From NCBI RefSeq assembly GCF_004342665.1, contig NZ_SMBY01000001.1:782950-846949 (forward strand): a DNA stretch of 64,000 nucleotides, given 5' to 3'. This document shows positions 8,797 to 19,658 of the stretch, one piece after another (within the stretch, counting starts at the first letter, position 1; each line of letters begins with the position of its first letter). The DNA is from Samsonia erythrinae. GTDB taxonomy: Bacteria > Pseudomonadota > Gammaproteobacteria > Enterobacterales > Enterobacteriaceae. The notes beneath the pieces are model-generated. The model saw only the letters and a program-made list of their open reading frames with translations. It searched no databases and was not told where the DNA came from. The position numbers and the translations under genes are program-made.

Positions 8797-11079
8797 TTAC
8801 ATTGACTTGGTGAAAGTACGAGTAATGACGTCTTGCTGTTGCTCTTTCGTCAGAGAGTTGAAACGCACAGCGTAGCCGGATACACGGATAGTCAACTGCG
8901 GATATTTTTCCGGGTTTTCCATCGCATCAAGCAGCATTTCACGGTTCATGACGTTCACGTTCAGATGTTGGCCGCCTTCGATGTTGGCTTCGTGATGGAA
9001 GTAACCATCCATCAGGCCAGCAAGGTTAGCTTTACGTACGCTGTCGTCTTTACCAAGCGCGTTTGGCACGATGGAGAAGGTATAAGAAATACCGTCTTTC
9101 GCGTAAGCAAACGGCAGTTTGGCAACCGACGTCAAAGAGGCAACGGCACCTTTCTGGTCACGGCCGTGCATCGGGTTAGCACCAGGTCCAAATGGCGCGC
9201 CGGCACGACGACCGTCTGGCGTATTACCCGTTTTCTTACCATAAACTACGTTAGACGTGATGGTCAGGACAGACTGTGTCGGCGTTGCACCACGGTAGGT
9301 ATTCAGTTTCTGAATTTTCTTCATGAAACGTTCAACCAGATCGCAGGCCAGTTCATCCACGCGTGCGTCGTTGTTACCAAATTGCGGATATTCGCCTTCG
9401 ATATCAAAGTCGATAGCCAGACCGTCTTCATCACGAATCGGTTTCACTTTGGCATATTTGATGGCAGACAGGGAGTCAGCGGCAACAGACAGACCCGCGA
9501 TACCACATGCCATGGTGCGGAACACGTCACGATCGTGCAGAGCCATCAGCGATGCTTCGTAGCTGTACTTGTCGTGCATGTAGTGGATGATGTTCAGCGC
9601 GGTGACATACTGTTTAGCCAGCCAATCCATGAAGTGATCCATGCGCTCCATCACTTCATCAAAGTTCAGGAGGTCGCCTTTGATCGGTTCTGATTTCGGG
9701 CCAACCTGCATTTTCAGTTTTTCGTCCACGCCGCCGTTGATTGCGTACAGCATGGTTTTCGCCAGGTTTGCGCGGGCGCCGAAGAACTGCATTTGCTTAC
9801 CAACAACCATTGGGCTGACGCAACACGCAATCGCGTAGTCATCGTTGTTGAAGTCAGGACGCATCAGATCGTCATTCTCATATTGCAGAGAAGAGGTATC
9901 GATGGAAACTTTAGCCGCAAAGTTTTTGAAGTTTTGAGGCAGTTTTTCAGACCACAGGATGGTCATGTTCGGTTCCGGAGACGGTCCCATGGTGTACAGG
10001 GTGTTCAGGAAGCGGAAACTGTTTTTGCTCACCAGCGTGCGGCCATCAAGACCCATACCCGCCAGAGATTCCGTAGCCCAGATCGGGTCACCAGAGAACA
10101 GTTCATCATATTCCGGCGTACGCAGGAAACGCACCATACGCAGCTTCATGACCAGGTGGTCAATGAGCTCCTGAGCGTCTTCTTCCGTGATTTTCCCTGC
10201 TTTCAGATCGCGTTCAATGTAGATGTCAAGGAAGGTCGAAACACGACCAAATGACATTGCCGCGCCGTTCTGTGATTTCACAGCAGCCAGATAGCCGAAG
10301 TAGGTCCACTGAACGGCTTCCTGAGCAGTGGTTGCCGGGCCAGAAATATCACAGCCGTATTTTGCGGCCATTTCTTTAATCTGGTTCAGCGCATGATGCT
10401 GATCGGCAATTTCTTCACGCAGACGGATAGTCGCTTCCAGATCTTCGCCGTTTTCCAGTTTGCTCTGCAAAGAGGTGAACTGGGCGAACTTGTCTTTCAT
10501 CAGGTAGTCGATACCGTACAGCGCAACGCGACGATAGTCACCGATGATACGACCACGACCATAAGCATCCGGCAGACCGGTCAGAACACCCGATTTACGA
10601 CAACGCAGGATGTCTGGCGTATAAACGTCGAACACGCCCTGGTTATGCGTTTTGCGGTATTCAGTGAAGATTTTTTTCAGTTGCGGGTCTAACTCACGGC
10701 CATAAACTTTGCAGGAGCCTTCGACCATTTTGATACCGCCAAACGGAATCAGCGCACGTTTCAGCGGCGCATCAGTTTGGAGACCAACAATTTTTTCCAG
10801 ATTTTTGTTGATGTATCCTGCATCGTGAGAGGTGATAGTTGAAGCAACGTTGGTATCAAAATCAACAGGGGCGTGAGTGCGGTTTTCCTGTTTGATGCCT
10901 TCCATAACGCTGTCCCACAGCGCAGAGGTCGCTTTGGTCGCGCCAGCCAGGAAAGACTCGTCACCTTCATACGGCGTGTAGTTTTTCTGGATAAAGTCAC
11001 GTACGTTAACATTATCCTGCCATTCACCTTTGCTAAAGCCTTGCCATGCATTGGCCAATTTTTCATTCAGCTCGGTCAT
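8797..11079 (-). CDS. pflB: Formate C-acetyltransferase 1 (pyruvate formate-lyase)
   Basis: Cytosolic glycyl-radical enzyme that converts pyruvate and CoA to acetyl-CoA and formate in anaerobic growth. It is 760 residues long, identical to E. coli. The adjacent catalytic cysteines appear in [13 protein letters not shown] (about residues 419-420 counting Met). The glycyl radical motif RVSGYAVRF places the radical glycine at residue 735 counting Met. The N-terminus [15 protein letters not shown] matches the family start. It lies 57 bases downstream of focA in the same direction, so focA-pflB is one transcription unit activated under anaerobiosis, with PflA further down. Confidence 0.98.
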   Translation of the reverse strand: MTELNEKLANAWQGFSKGEWQDNVNVRDFIQKNYTPYEGDESFLAGATKATSALWDSVMEGIKQENRTHAPVDFDTNVASTITSHDAGYINKNLEKIVGLQTDAPLKRALIPFGGIKMVEGSCKVYGRELDPQLKKIFTEYRKTHNQGVFDVYTPDILRCRKSGVLTGLPDAYGRGRIIGDYRRVALYGIDYLMKDKFAQFTSLQSKLENGEDLEATIRLREEIADQHHALNQIKEMAAKYGCDISGPATTAQEAVQWTYFGYLAAVKSQNGAAMSFGRVSTFLDIYIERDLKAGKITEEDAQELIDHLVMKLRMVRFLRTPEYDELFSGDPIWATESLAGMGLDGRTLVSKNSFRFLNTLYTMGPSPEPNMTILWSEKLPQNFKNFAAKVSIDTSSLQYENDDLMRPDFNNDDYAIACCVSPMVVGKQMQFFGARANLAKTMLYAINGGVDEKLKMQVGPKSEPIKGDLLNFDEVMERMDHFMDWLAKQYVTALNIIHYMHDKYSYEASLMALHDRDVFRTMACGIAGLSVAADSLSAIKYAKVKPIRDEDGLAIDFDIEGEYPQFGNNDARVDELACDLVERFMKKIQKLNTYRGATPTQSVLTITSNVVYGKKTGNTPDGRRAGAPFGPGANPMHGRDQKGAVASLTSVAKLPFAYAKDGISYTFSIVPNALGKDDSVRKANLAGLMDGYFHHEANIEGGQHLNVNVMNREMLLDAMENPEKYPQLTIRVSGYAVRFNSLTKEQQQDVITRTFTKSM

Positions 11080-11136
11080 TTTACACCTACCTTTGATATG
11101 GATTTCTTCAAATCCGACATTGCGGCCGATTGCACC

Positions 11137-11997
11137 TTAGTGGTGCTTGTCTCCACCGCGCAAATAAATTACCCAATATGTTAAACCGACCATAATGCCG
11201 CCGCCGATGATGTTCCCCAGGGTAACGGGGATCAGATTATCGGTAATAAAGTGGCTGACGGTTAAATGTTCAAAATGCGATGGCATGATGCCAATGGCAT
11301 CCCAGAATTCAGGGGACGCGAAATTTTTGATAACGATGCCCATAGGAATCATGAACATGTTGGCGATACTGTGTTCAAAGCCGCTGGCAACGAACATGGC
11401 GACAGGCAGGATCATCGCAAACATTTTGTCAGTAAGCGTACGACCGGAATAGCTCATCCACACGGCCAGACAGACCATTAGGTTGGCTAAAATACCCAGA
11501 CTGAGAGCTTCGACAAAGGTGTGTTCAAGTTTATGTTCCGCCGTTTGCAGAACATTAAGCCCCCACGCACCGTTTGCGACCATATGTTCCCCAGAGAACC
11601 AGATAAGTCCAACGAAGAAAAGCGCGCCAATCAGGTTACCGACATACACATTGACCCAATTACAGGCTAGCTGCTTCCAGGTGATACGTCCACTGGCCTT
11701 GGCAATCACTGTGAGGACGGTAGACGTAAATAAATCTGCGCCGCAAACGACAACCAGCATGAGGCCGAGGGAGAAGCAGATGCCGCCGATCAATTTCGCG
11801 ATACCGAAAGGGATCGAAGCGGTGCCCGTAGTGGCGGTAATATAAAAAACGAAGGCGATTGAAATAAATACACCCGCGGTGATCGCTAAATAAAACGTCG
11901 TCCAGGGTTGTTTAGTCGCTTTGTAGACACCGGCGTCTTCAGCCACTTTCGCCATGGCAGCCGGTAGTAATAGAGTAAAAGGGTTGTCAGCTTTCAC
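11137..11997 (-). CDS. focA: Formate channel FocA
   Basis: Pentameric inner-membrane formate/nitrite-type channel for formate efflux and uptake, 286 residues (E. coli 285). About six membrane helices are visible. Family segments include LLLPAAMAKVAEDAGVYKA at the N-terminus, GGICFSLGLMLVVVCGADLF, ANLMVCLAVWMSYSGR, and ASGFEHSIANMFMIPMGIV with its conserved histidine, and the C-terminus NIIGGGIMVGLTYWVIYLR. I chose GTG 11997 because it gives MKADNPF, the E. coli start, with GAGAG upstream; GTG 12009 would add four residues. First gene of focA-pflB; a long AT-rich leader precedes it. Confidence 0.95.
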   Translation of the reverse strand: MKADNPFTLLLPAAMAKVAEDAGVYKATKQPWTTFYLAITAGVFISIAFVFYITATTGTASIPFGIAKLIGGICFSLGLMLVVVCGADLFTSTVLTVIAKASGRITWKQLACNWVNVYVGNLIGALFFVGLIWFSGEHMVANGAWGLNVLQTAEHKLEHTFVEALSLGILANLMVCLAVWMSYSGRTLTDKMFAMILPVAMFVASGFEHSIANMFMIPMGIVIKNFASPEFWDAIGIMPSHFEHLTVSHFITDNLIPVTLGNIIGGGIMVGLTYWVIYLRGGDKHH

Positions 11998-12009
11998 ACT
12001 AACTCTCAC

Positions 12010-12429
12010 TTAGAAATTATCAGCGTTGATATACTAACAAAGCAGTATACGGCAAAATTTGACGTGGATCATGCTACCAGAATTTAACAGAGGGCTGGAA
12101 GGGGTGAAATGCCGCTGTTTTTTCATTAACTAAATGAATTATAAGTGAAAAAATATTTTAAATTTTATAAAAAGAGTTGAATTTCGGATGTTTAACCTAC
12201 CGATTTGGCGTTAATAAAAATCATGCCTTGTAGAATTTCAGTACGACTTTATCGACGTAATTTAATTAAATTTTCACCGTTCAATAACAATGTTCTGATT
12301 GTGGTTTAAAGATAAATAAAAATATTACCGCCTGAGAATAAAATAGCCCTTACAAATTAAAGAGCTATTATGATCAATTATTTGTAATGCGCTGATGATA
12401 TTAAATAAAAAGCCGCAAGGCCGTATTAT
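12010..12429. promoter_or_regulatory. AT-rich focA-pfl control region
   Basis: About 420 bases without a gene, strongly AT-rich from 12120 to 12410, between the ycaO stop and the focA start (both minus strand). In E. coli the same region carries several promoters with FNR, ArcA and IHF sites. Just after the ycaO stop, the minus strand has a weak GC stem followed by TTTTTATTT (about 12405-12424). A second, 6-bp repeat AATAGC/GCTATT (about 12342-12369) is also followed by T-rich sequence. Either could end ycaO transcription. Confidence 0.5.
12059..12072 (-). promoter_or_regulatory. Probable FNR box upstream of focA
   Basis: TTGAC-GTGG-ATCAT matches 8 of 10 conserved bases of the FNR consensus TTGAT-N4-ATCAA. 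It lies about 62 bases upstream of the focA start, fitting the known anaerobic activation of this operon. A further TTGAT half-site lies at 12026-12030. Confidence 0.45.
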
Positions 12430-14199
12430 TCAGGCATTATTTTCCTGCCAGTAGCGACGTTTGGCCTGCTGTAGTTTTTCATAGGCCGCCAGCAGCGCCT
12501 GAAGGGCCGGTAAAGAGGCAAACGTTTCATCGACGCTAAACAGCCCGTAAAAACAGTTTTCGCCAGCGATCGCAGCACTGGCGGCATCGACCGCTTCAAG
12601 GCCATACATTTTGGTCAGGGCATCGTAATACTCCGCTGGCTCGCGCTCAGGCTCCTGCGCCAGCAACAGCAGGGTTTGCAGGCAACGGTAGTAGTTGCTG
12701 CGCTGTGGCGTGAAGACGGAATCATTGAAGTCCTGGGTCCATTCCGTCCAGCTTAAGGCCTGATCGAGATCGCCCCCTGCCAGCGCCAGCATTGCTTTCA
12801 ATTCACCGACGCGCAATGTAAACCAACCATTGTCTTTACCGGTGGCGATGCCGAGTAGTTCGCGTATGCGGGTAAAGTCATCCAGACCTTCGTCGTCCAA
12901 CTGTTGCAGCAACGCCAGATAGTCTTGTTTTTCCCACGCGCTGTCGGGTAAAGCCAGCAATGTGTCGCGCAAATGAGCGCCCATATTGTTATTGGCCAGC
13001 AGGAGATCATCGGCAGGGTAGATATCCGACATGCCCGGCACGATGATGCGGCAGGCGTAAACGGATAGATGCTGATAGTCGGCAATATACACTTCTTTGT
13101 CTTCTTGCTTGAAGATCGCCATCAACGTAGCGAATTCTTCTTCCGTCGAGCCTGAAAAGCGCCAGTCGGCAAACTCATAGTCCGCGGTTTTCTTGAACAT
13201 GTCCCAGGAGATCAGACCGCTGGAATCAATAAAGTGGGTTTCCAGATTCGCGTGTTCGGCAACCTCTTCATCGTCGAACGTGGGCGGCGTGAAAACATCC
13301 AAATCCTTCAGACTACGTCCTTGCAACAGCTCGGTAACGGTACGCTCCAGCGCCACGCCAAAATCTGGGTGTGCGCCGAAGGAAGCGAAACAGGTTCCGT
13401 TGGTCGGGTTGAATAGCACTACGCAGATAACCGGGTATTTCCCCCCCAGTGAGGCATCGTAAGCGAAGATCGGAAAGCCTTCTTTTTCCAGTGTGGCAAT
13501 CGCCTCAACCACGCCGGGATAGCGATTGAGCACCGCCTGAGGAATTTCCGGCAGGCTAATGGATTCCGCGATAATGCGGTTCTTAATGTAGCGCTCGAAC
13601 ACTTCGGATAACCCCTGAACGCGGGCTTCATTGGCGGTGTTGCCGGCGGACATGCCATTGGAAACGTACAGATTCCCGATGATGTTCATTGGAATGTAGA
13701 CCGTTTGCTGGTCGGACTGACGGGTAAACGGCAGCGCGCAAATGCCGCGCTCAGCATGACCAGATTGCAGATCGATCAGATCGCTGGCGCCCAGCTCTTG
13801 TTCGGGATCGTAAAATTGCTTCAGGCGTTGATCCAAAATGCCTTCAGGGAGTGCGTTATCTTCCGGGATAGGGAACCATTTTTCGTTGGGATAGTGAACA
13901 AAATCCCCTTTGGCTATCGTTTTGCCAAGGTAGAAATCGGCGAAAAAATAGTTGGTGGACAGACGTTCAAAATATTCGCCTAACGCAGAAGCCAGCGCCG
14001 CTTTTTTACTGGCGCCCTTACCGTTAGTGAAGCACAGCGGGCAGTCGCGATCCCGAATATGGACAGACCAGACATTCGGCACTGGGTTAAGCCACGACGC
14101 TTCTTCGATGTTAAACCCCAGGTCCTGGAGCTGCTGTTGAAAACGGGCGATGGAGTCTTCCAGGGCGGCGTCTTTGCCTGGGATAAACGTTTGTGTCAT
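12430..14199 (-). CDS. ycaO: YcaO, ATP-dependent cyclodehydratase-fold protein linked to ribosomal protein S12 methylthiolation
   Basis: 589 residues (E. coli 586). The N-terminal two thirds is the YcaO domain with its ATP/Mg-binding glutamate stretches, seen as ASALGEYFERLSTNY and GLSEVFERYIKNRI. The family's LYVSNGMSAGNT and FASFGAHPDFGVALERTVTE are also present. The C-terminal part (from about residue 420) looks helical and TPR-like and ends LQQAKRRYWQENNA. In E. coli YcaO increases the RimO-dependent methylthio modification of S12; the chemistry is not settled. ATG 14199 (MTQTFIPGKDAALEDS) is the family start; an upstream in-frame codon at 14235 is rejected. The ycaP gene found next to it in E. 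coli is absent. Confidence 0.95.
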   Translation of the reverse strand: MTQTFIPGKDAALEDSIARFQQQLQDLGFNIEEASWLNPVPNVWSVHIRDRDCPLCFTNGKGASKKAALASALGEYFERLSTNYFFADFYLGKTIAKGDFVHYPNEKWFPIPEDNALPEGILDQRLKQFYDPEQELGASDLIDLQSGHAERGICALPFTRQSDQQTVYIPMNIIGNLYVSNGMSAGNTANEARVQGLSEVFERYIKNRIIAESISLPEIPQAVLNRYPGVVEAIATLEKEGFPIFAYDASLGGKYPVICVVLFNPTNGTCFASFGAHPDFGVALERTVTELLQGRSLKDLDVFTPPTFDDEEVAEHANLETHFIDSSGLISWDMFKKTADYEFADWRFSGSTEEEFATLMAIFKQEDKEVYIADYQHLSVYACRIIVPGMSDIYPADDLLLANNNMGAHLRDTLLALPDSAWEKQDYLALLQQLDDEGLDDFTRIRELLGIATGKDNGWFTLRVGELKAMLALAGGDLDQALSWTEWTQDFNDSVFTPQRSNYYRCLQTLLLLAQEPEREPAEYYDALTKMYGLEAVDAASAAIAGENCFYGLFSVDETFASLPALQALLAAYEKLQQAKRRYWQENNA

Positions 14200-14523
14200 G
14201 GTGTTCACTTTTGTCGAGATTAACGGAAGCGGCATAATACGGATTTTTCCGTCTGGACTCTATTGATTCATCATCCACCGACCGCAAAGTGGGAACCGGA
14301 TTCGCAACCTGGCGTTTTACCGAGTGAAAGCGCAATAAGCGTTGCAGCCGCGATTGTCGAGTGATAAAACCGATAGCAGGGTAAACGTAGTGTGGTTATG
14401 GCGACGATTCCGCTATAACCATAATCTTGTAACAGCGATGTTTTTATCATCACCGTGGCGATAAAAAGGATTTATCGCCACGGTGATAAAAACAACCGCT
14501 ATTTTCAGATGTGGTGAGGGGAA
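14200..14523. other. Divergent ycaO/serC intergenic region
   Basis: About 320 bases holding the ycaO and serC promoters. The notable content is the long inverted repeat at 14439-14494, listed separately. The serC ribosome-binding site is GTGAGGGGAA immediately before ATG 14524. Confidence 0.6.
14439..14494. repeat. Long inverted repeat with operator-like half-sites upstream of serC
   Basis: The right arm (14471-14494) is 24 bases and the left arm (14439-14465) is its inverse complement with one extra ATC; a 5-base AAGGA separates them. Inside each arm is a smaller dyad: TTTATCGCC..GGTGATAAA on the right, and TTTATC(ATC)ACC..GGCGATAAA on the left. So this could be two tandem dimer-operator sites or one 24-bp RNA stem. 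There is no T-run on either side, which argues against a simple terminator. It ends 29 bases before the serC start. Confidence 0.6.
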
Positions 14524-15609
14524 ATGACTCAGGTTTTTAATTTTAGCGCCGGGCCAGCGATGCTGCCGGTTGAAGTTTTACGACGTGCTGAACAGGAATT
14601 ATGTAACTGGCATGGCCTGGGGACATCGGTCATGGAAATCAGTCACCGCAGTAAAGAATTTATGCAGGTTGCAGCGGAATCCGAACAGGATCTGCGCGAC
14701 TTACTGAAAATCCCCTCCAACTACAAAGTGCTTTTTTGCCACGGCGGCGCGCGTGCGCAGTTTGCGGCGGTGCCATTAAATTTGTTGGGTGACCATTCAA
14801 CGGCGGATTACATTGATGGCGGGTATTGGGCGCACAGTGCAATTAAGGAAGCTGAAAAATATTGCACGCCTAACGTTATTGACGTTAAAACCCGAGCAGA
14901 CGGGCTGCGCGCGATTAAACCGATGCGCGAATGGCAGTTGTCCGAGGATGCCGCATTTGTCCACTATTGCCCGAATGAAACCATTGACGGTCTTGCGATT
15001 GAAGAAGAACCGGATTTCGGTGACAAGATCGTAGTCGCTGACTACTCTTCCAGCATTCTCTCGCGCCGTATTGACGTAAGTCGCTATGGCGTAATCTACG
15101 CCGGCGCGCAGAAGAATATCGGCCCTGCTGGCCTGACGCTGGTTATCGTGCGTGAGGATTTGCTGGGTAAAGCGCGTCGTGAGCTGCCATCGATTCTGGA
15201 TTATCAGATTCTGGCGGATAACGATTCGATGTTTAACACACCGCCGACGTTTGCCTGGTATCTGTCCGGCATGGTGTTCAAGTGGTTGAAAGAGCAGGGC
15301 GGTCTGGCTGAGATGGAAAAGCGTAATCAGGAGAAAGCCGACCTGTTGTATCACGCGATTGACGCGAGTGATTTTTACCGCAATGACGTCGCGGTGGCGA
15401 ACCGTTCGCGCATGAACGTCCCGTTCCTGCTGGTGGATCCCGCGCTGGATAACGTCTTCCTGGAAGAGTCGGTCGCGGCGGGTCTGCATGCGCTGAAAGG
15501 CCATCGCGTGGTAGGCGGCATGCGCGCTTCCATCTACAACGCCATGCCGTTGGAAGGCGTGAAAGCGCTGACTGAATTTATGGCCGACTTCGCGCGTCGC
15601 CACGGTTAA
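14524..15609 (+). CDS. serC: Phosphoserine aminotransferase
   Basis: PLP enzyme of serine biosynthesis that transaminates 3-phosphohydroxypyruvate with glutamate; it also serves pyridoxine synthesis. 361 residues (E. coli 362). The PLP-binding lysine is K197 in [12 protein letters not shown]. Other conserved stretches are [14 protein letters not shown] at the start, [28 protein letters not shown] and [12 protein letters not shown] at the end. The ATG follows GAGGGGAA. aroA follows 81 bases downstream behind a terminator-like hairpin, the usual serC-aroA operon with internal attenuation. Confidence 0.98.
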   Translation: MTQVFNFSAGPAMLPVEVLRRAEQELCNWHGLGTSVMEISHRSKEFMQVAAESEQDLRDLLKIPSNYKVLFCHGGARAQFAAVPLNLLGDHSTADYIDGGYWAHSAIKEAEKYCTPNVIDVKTRADGLRAIKPMREWQLSEDAAFVHYCPNETIDGLAIEEEPDFGDKIVVADYSSSILSRRIDVSRYGVIYAGAQKNIGPAGLTLVIVREDLLGKARRELPSILDYQILADNDSMFNTPPTFAWYLSGMVFKWLKEQGGLAEMEKRNQEKADLLYHAIDASDFYRNDVAVANRSRMNVPFLLVDPALDNVFLEESVAAGLHALKGHRVVGGMRASIYNAMPLEGVKALTEFMADFARRHG

Positions 15610-15638
15610 TCAACATCGATCCTACCGTTTGTTTTGCT

Positions 15639-15662
15639 AACCCCGGGCAGTCCGGGGTTTTT
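15639..15662 (+). terminator. Hairpin between serC and aroA
   Basis: AACCCCGG / CCGGGGTT stem with a GCAGT loop and a T-run. It lies inside the serC-aroA operon and probably terminates only part of the transcripts, as aroA starts 28 bases later. Confidence 0.75.
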
Positions 15663-15690
15663 ATGTCCACGTTTAAAGAATAGGCTTCAC

Positions 15691-16980
15691 ATGCAGGAAT
15701 CCCTTACCCTACATCCCATCAAGCGGGTTAACGGCACCCTCAATTTGCCGGGATCAAAAAGTGTCTCTAACCGTGCGCTTTTGCTTGCGGCGCTGTCAGT
15801 GGGAAAAACCCGGCTGACTAATTTGCTGGACAGCGATGATGTCCGCCATATGCTCAATGCCTTAACGGCGCTGGGGGTGGAATATGATCTGTCATCCGAT
15901 CGGACGGTGTGTGAGATTACCGGTCTGGGCGGGATGTTTACGGCAGCGCAGCCGCTGACGCTGTTTTTAGGGAATGCCGGTACGGCGATGCGTCCGCTGG
16001 CCGCCGCCTTGTGCCTGACGGATGGCGATATCGTGCTGACGGGCGAGCCGCGGATGAAAGAGCGGCCAATCGGGCATTTGGTCGATGCATTGCGTCAGGG
16101 CGGAGCGAAGATTGACTATCTCGAACAGGAAAATTATCCGCCACTACGTCTGCACGGTGGTTTTAAAGGCGGCGATATCAGTGTGGACGGAAGTGTATCC
16201 AGCCAGTTCCTGACGGCGCTATTGATGACGGCGCCGCTGGCGGCGCAAGATACGCAGATTAGCATTCAGGGCGATCTGGTTTCTAAACCGTATATTGATA
16301 TTACGCTGCATATGATGAAAGCGTTCGGCATTGACGTACGCAATGAGAACTATCAGCGCTTCTTTGTCTCGGGGCGTCAGCAATATCGCTCGCCGGGTGA
16401 TTATCTGGTGGAAGGCGACGCGTCATCGGCCTCTTATTTTCTGGCGGCGGCCGCAATTAAAGGCGGCACAATACGTGTCACCGGCGTGGGCCGTCATAGC
16501 GTTCAGGGTGATATCCGCTTTGCCGATGTACTGGAAAAGATGGGCGCGAAAGTTCGCTGGGGGGACGATTACATTGAATGTGAGCGTGGCGAGCTGCACG
16601 CGATCGATATGGACATGAATCATATCCCGGATGCGGCAATGACGATTGCGACAGCGGCGCTCTTTGCGCAAGGGGGCACGACCACGCTGAGAAATATCTA
16701 TAACTGGCGCGTAAAAGAGACCGATCGTCTGGCGGCGATGGCGACGGAACTGCGTAAAGTCGGCGCAGAAGTAGAGGAAGGTCACGATTATATTCGCATT
16801 ACGCCGCCGCGCCGTCTGAACGCCGCAGACATCGGGACTTATAACGATCATCGCATGGCCATGTGTTTCTCGCTGGTGGCGCTGTCGGATACCCCGGTGA
16901 CGATTTTGGATCCGAAATGTACGGCTAAAACGTTCCCGGATTATTTCGAACAGCTGGCGCGACTTAGCGAACCGGCTTAA
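15691..16980 (+). CDS. aroA: EPSP synthase (3-phosphoshikimate 1-carboxyvinyltransferase)
   Basis: Sixth step of the shikimate pathway: joins shikimate-3-phosphate and PEP. 429 residues (E. coli 427). Signature [17 protein letters not shown] carries the glyphosate-site glycine in a sensitive-type context. Later motifs are [35 protein letters not shown] and the active-site [15 protein letters not shown]. The ATG at 15691 ([15 protein letters not shown]) matches the family; the in-frame stretch from 15634 runs through the terminator and is rejected. Second gene of serC-aroA. Confidence 0.98.
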   Translation: MQESLTLHPIKRVNGTLNLPGSKSVSNRALLLAALSVGKTRLTNLLDSDDVRHMLNALTALGVEYDLSSDRTVCEITGLGGMFTAAQPLTLFLGNAGTAMRPLAAALCLTDGDIVLTGEPRMKERPIGHLVDALRQGGAKIDYLEQENYPPLRLHGGFKGGDISVDGSVSSQFLTALLMTAPLAAQDTQISIQGDLVSKPYIDITLHMMKAFGIDVRNENYQRFFVSGRQQYRSPGDYLVEGDASSASYFLAAAAIKGGTIRVTGVGRHSVQGDIRFADVLEKMGAKVRWGDDYIECERGELHAIDMDMNHIPDAAMTIATAALFAQGGTTTLRNIYNWRVKETDRLAAMATELRKVGAEVEEGHDYIRITPPRRLNAADIGTYNDHRMAMCFSLVALSDTPVTILDPKCTAKTFPDYFEQLARLSEPA

Positions 16981-16988
16981 TGACTCGT

Positions 16989-17013
16989 AAGGCACGCAAT
17001 GCGTGCCTTTTTC
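16989..17013 (+). terminator. Terminator of aroA
   Basis: AAGGCACGC / GCGTGCCTT stem with a very small loop followed by TTTTC, 8 bases after the aroA stop. Confidence 0.8.
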
Positions 17014-17181
17014 TTACGCGGCGCGCCGTTTCTATCAATGGCGTCGCGCGTTCAGAGAATCTCTTATTTTGCTGCCATGCCGGCATTGGATTAACCTTTC
17101 TCCGTATTTGATGCGTATAATGAATCTCCGTGATGCCGGAAAACGGCGTGAGCGGAATTTTCAGTGTTAAAGGAGAGAGAA

Positions 17182-17859
17182 ATGACGGTGATGGCACCGG
17201 TAATTACGGTTGACGGACCGAGCGGCGCAGGCAAAGGCACCTTGTGTAAGGCGTTGGCTGAGGCTTTACAATGGAACCTGCTGGACTCAGGGGCCATCTA
17301 TCGCGTTCTGGCGCTGGCGGCGCTACACCATCATGTGGATATCGGCTCGGAAGAAGCGCTGGTTCCCCTTGCTTCTCATCTCGATGTGCGTTTTGTGGCG
17401 GAAGACGGGCAGTTGAAGGTCATTCTGGAAGGTGAAGATGTCAGCCATGAAATCCGCACTGAAACGGTAGGCAATACGGCATCTCAGGCGGCGGCTTTTC
17501 CCCGCGTTCGTGAGGCGCTGTTGCGACGGCAACGCGCGTTTCGGGAGGCGCCGGGGTTGATTGCCGATGGCCGAGATATGGGAACCGTGGTGTTTCCTGA
17601 TGCGCCAGTGAAGATATTCCTGGATGCCAGCGCGGAAGAACGTGCGCAACGTCGCATGCTACAGTTGCAGGCGAAAGGCTTTAGTGTTAACTTTGAACGT
17701 CTTTTGTCTGAGATAAAAGAAAGGGACGAGCGCGATCGCAACCGTCCTGTTGCTCCGTTAGTGCCAGCGGCAAACGCGCTGATACTGGATTCAACGGAGA
17801 TGACAATCGACGAAGTGATTGCGCGTGCGTTGGCGTATTCCCGCGAAATTTTGGCGTAA
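17182..17859 (+). CDS. cmk: Cytidylate kinase
   Basis: Phosphorylates CMP and dCMP with ATP, recycling pyrimidine nucleotides. 225 residues (E. coli 227). The P-loop GPSGAGKGT lies at about residues 12-20. The substrate region [19 protein letters not shown] follows, then the [22 protein letters not shown] motif typical of Cmk and the lid arginines in [17 protein letters not shown]. The ATG at 17182 follows AAAGGAGAGAGAA at ideal spacing. rpsA follows 115 bases later, as in E. coli, where some rpsA transcription comes through cmk. Confidence 0.97.
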   Translation: MTVMAPVITVDGPSGAGKGTLCKALAEALQWNLLDSGAIYRVLALAALHHHVDIGSEEALVPLASHLDVRFVAEDGQLKVILEGEDVSHEIRTETVGNTASQAAAFPRVREALLRRQRAFREAPGLIADGRDMGTVVFPDAPVKIFLDASAEERAQRRMLQLQAKGFSVNFERLLSEIKERDERDRNRPVAPLVPAANALILDSTEMTIDEVIARALAYSREILA

Positions 17860-17974
17860 TCGCAGCATTCTGAATTTTTACCTCGCTGTAAGGATGTACA
17901 GAGAGGCATGTTAAACAACCCCATCGAGCAGGATGCCAGATGGACGTTAAAATGAAACCCTTAAGATTATCAAC

Positions 17975-19648
17975 ATGACTGAATCTTTTGCTCAACTCTT
18001 TGAAGAATCCCTGAAAGAAATCGAAACCCGCCCTGGTTCCATCGTTCGCGGCGTTGTTGTTGCTATTGATAAAGATGTCGTACTGGTTGACGCCGGTCTG
18101 AAATCTGAATCTGCCATTCCGGTAGAGCAATTCAAAAATGCGCAAGGCGAACTGGAAATTCAGGTCGGCGATGAAGTAGACGTTGCCCTGGACGCTGTTG
18201 AAGATGGCTTCGGTGAAACCCTGCTGTCTCGCGAAAAAGCTAAGCGTCATGAAGCATGGCTGATGCTGGAAAAAGCTTATGAAGAAGCTGCAACGGTTAC
18301 CGGTGTTATCAACGGTAAAGTTAAAGGCGGTTTCACTGTTGAGTTGAACGGCATCCGTGCGTTCCTGCCAGGTTCACTGGTAGACGTTCGTCCGGTTCGC
18401 GACACGCTGCATCTGGAAGGCAAAGAGCTTGAGTTCAAAGTGATCAAGCTGGATCAGAAACGCAACAACGTTGTCGTTTCCCGCCGTGCGGTTATCGAAT
18501 CTGAAAACAGCGCTGAGCGCGATCAACTGCTGGAAAACCTGCAGGAAGGCATGGAAGTTAAAGGTATCGTTAAGAACCTTACTGACTACGGTGCATTCGT
18601 TGATCTGGGCGGTGTTGATGGTCTGCTGCATATCACGGATATGGCTTGGAAACGCGTTAAGCATCCGAGCGAAATCGTCAATGTGGGCGACGAAATCACT
18701 GTTAAAGTGCTGAAATTCGACCGCGAACGTACTCGTGTGTCTCTGGGTCTGAAACAGCTGGGCGAAGATCCATGGGTCGCTATCGCTAAGCGTTACCCGG
18801 AAAGCACGCGTCTGACTGGCCGCGTAACGAACCTGACTGACTACGGCTGCTTCGTTGAAATCGAAGAAGGCGTTGAAGGTCTGGTACACGTTTCCGAAAT
18901 GGATTGGACTAACAAGAACATCCATCCGTCCAAAGTTGTTAACGTTGGCGACGTAGTGGAAGTTATGGTTCTGGATATTGACGAAGAACGTCGTCGTATC
19001 TCTCTGGGCCTGAAACAGTGCAAGTCCAACCCGTGGCAGCAGTTTGCTGAAACCCACAACAAGGGCGACCGTGTTGAAGGTAAAATCAAGTCTATCACTG
19101 ACTTCGGTATCTTCATCGGTCTGGACGGCGGCATCGACGGTCTGGTGCACCTGTCTGACATCTCCTGGAACGTGGCTGGCGAAGAAGCCGTACGCGAATA
19201 CAAGAAAGGTGATGAAATTGCCGCTGTTGTCCTGCAGGTTGACGCAGAACGTGAGCGTATCTCCCTGGGCGTAAAACAACTGGCTGAAGACCCGTTCAAT
19301 AACTACCTGTCTGTCAACAAGAAAGGTGCTATTGTTACTGGTAAAGTTACAGCCGTTGACGCGAAAGGTGCTACAGTTGAATTAGCAGATGGCGTAGAAG
19401 GTTACCTGCGTGCTTCTGAAGCTTCTCGCGACCGCGTTGAAGACGCTACGCTGGTATTAAACGTTGGCGACAGCGTTGAAGCGAAATATACCGGTGTTGA
19501 TCGTAAGAACCGCGTTGTTAGCCTGTCTGTTCGTGCGAAAGACGAAGCTGACGAAAAAGATGCCATTGCCACTGTCAACAACAAGCAAGAAGAAGGCAAC
19601 TTCTCCAATGCGATGGCAGAAGCATTCAAAGCGGCTAAAGGCGAGTAA
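17975..19648 (+). CDS. rpsA: 30S ribosomal protein S1
   Basis: mRNA-binding protein of the small subunit that helps start translation on structured messages. 557 residues as in E. coli. Six consecutive S1/OB-fold repeats can be followed: two divergent ones at the N-terminus and four canonical repeats recognised by the recurring pattern TDYGAFV / TDYGCFV / TDFGIFIG and GLVHVSEM / GLLHITDM / [10 protein letters not shown]. Codon use is that of a very highly expressed gene. Start [16 protein letters not shown] is the family start. S1 represses its own translation through the leader in E. coli; the 115-base leader here would be the place. Confidence 0.98.
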   Translation: MTESFAQLFEESLKEIETRPGSIVRGVVVAIDKDVVLVDAGLKSESAIPVEQFKNAQGELEIQVGDEVDVALDAVEDGFGETLLSREKAKRHEAWLMLEKAYEEAATVTGVINGKVKGGFTVELNGIRAFLPGSLVDVRPVRDTLHLEGKELEFKVIKLDQKRNNVVVSRRAVIESENSAERDQLLENLQEGMEVKGIVKNLTDYGAFVDLGGVDGLLHITDMAWKRVKHPSEIVNVGDEITVKVLKFDRERTRVSLGLKQLGEDPWVAIAKRYPESTRLTGRVTNLTDYGCFVEIEEGVEGLVHVSEMDWTNKNIHPSKVVNVGDVVEVMVLDIDEERRRISLGLKQCKSNPWQQFAETHNKGDRVEGKIKSITDFGIFIGLDGGIDGLVHLSDISWNVAGEEAVREYKKGDEIAAVVLQVDAERERISLGVKQLAEDPFNNYLSVNKKGAIVTGKVTAVDAKGATVELADGVEGYLRASEASRDRVEDATLVLNVGDSVEAKYTGVDRKNRVVSLSVRAKDEADEKDAIATVNNKQEEGNFSNAMAEAFKAAKGE

Positions 19649-19658
19649 TCACAACGGT

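Noticed and set aside
8833-9693. 286-codon plus-strand frame inside pflB
   Set aside because: Antisense to pflB, biased codons of pflB explain the lack of stops.
14439-14494. Reading the serC upstream repeat as an ordinary terminator
   Set aside because: No T-run follows the stem on either strand, and it lies upstream of, not after, a gene on the plus strand.
14797-15603. 268-codon open frame on the minus strand inside serC
   Set aside because: Fully antisense to serC, no ribosome site, no recognisable domain; a by-product of the GC and codon pattern of serC.
18374-19279. 301-codon minus-strand frame inside rpsA
   Set aside because: Antisense to a highly expressed gene with biased codons; the repeats in it mirror the S1 repeats.
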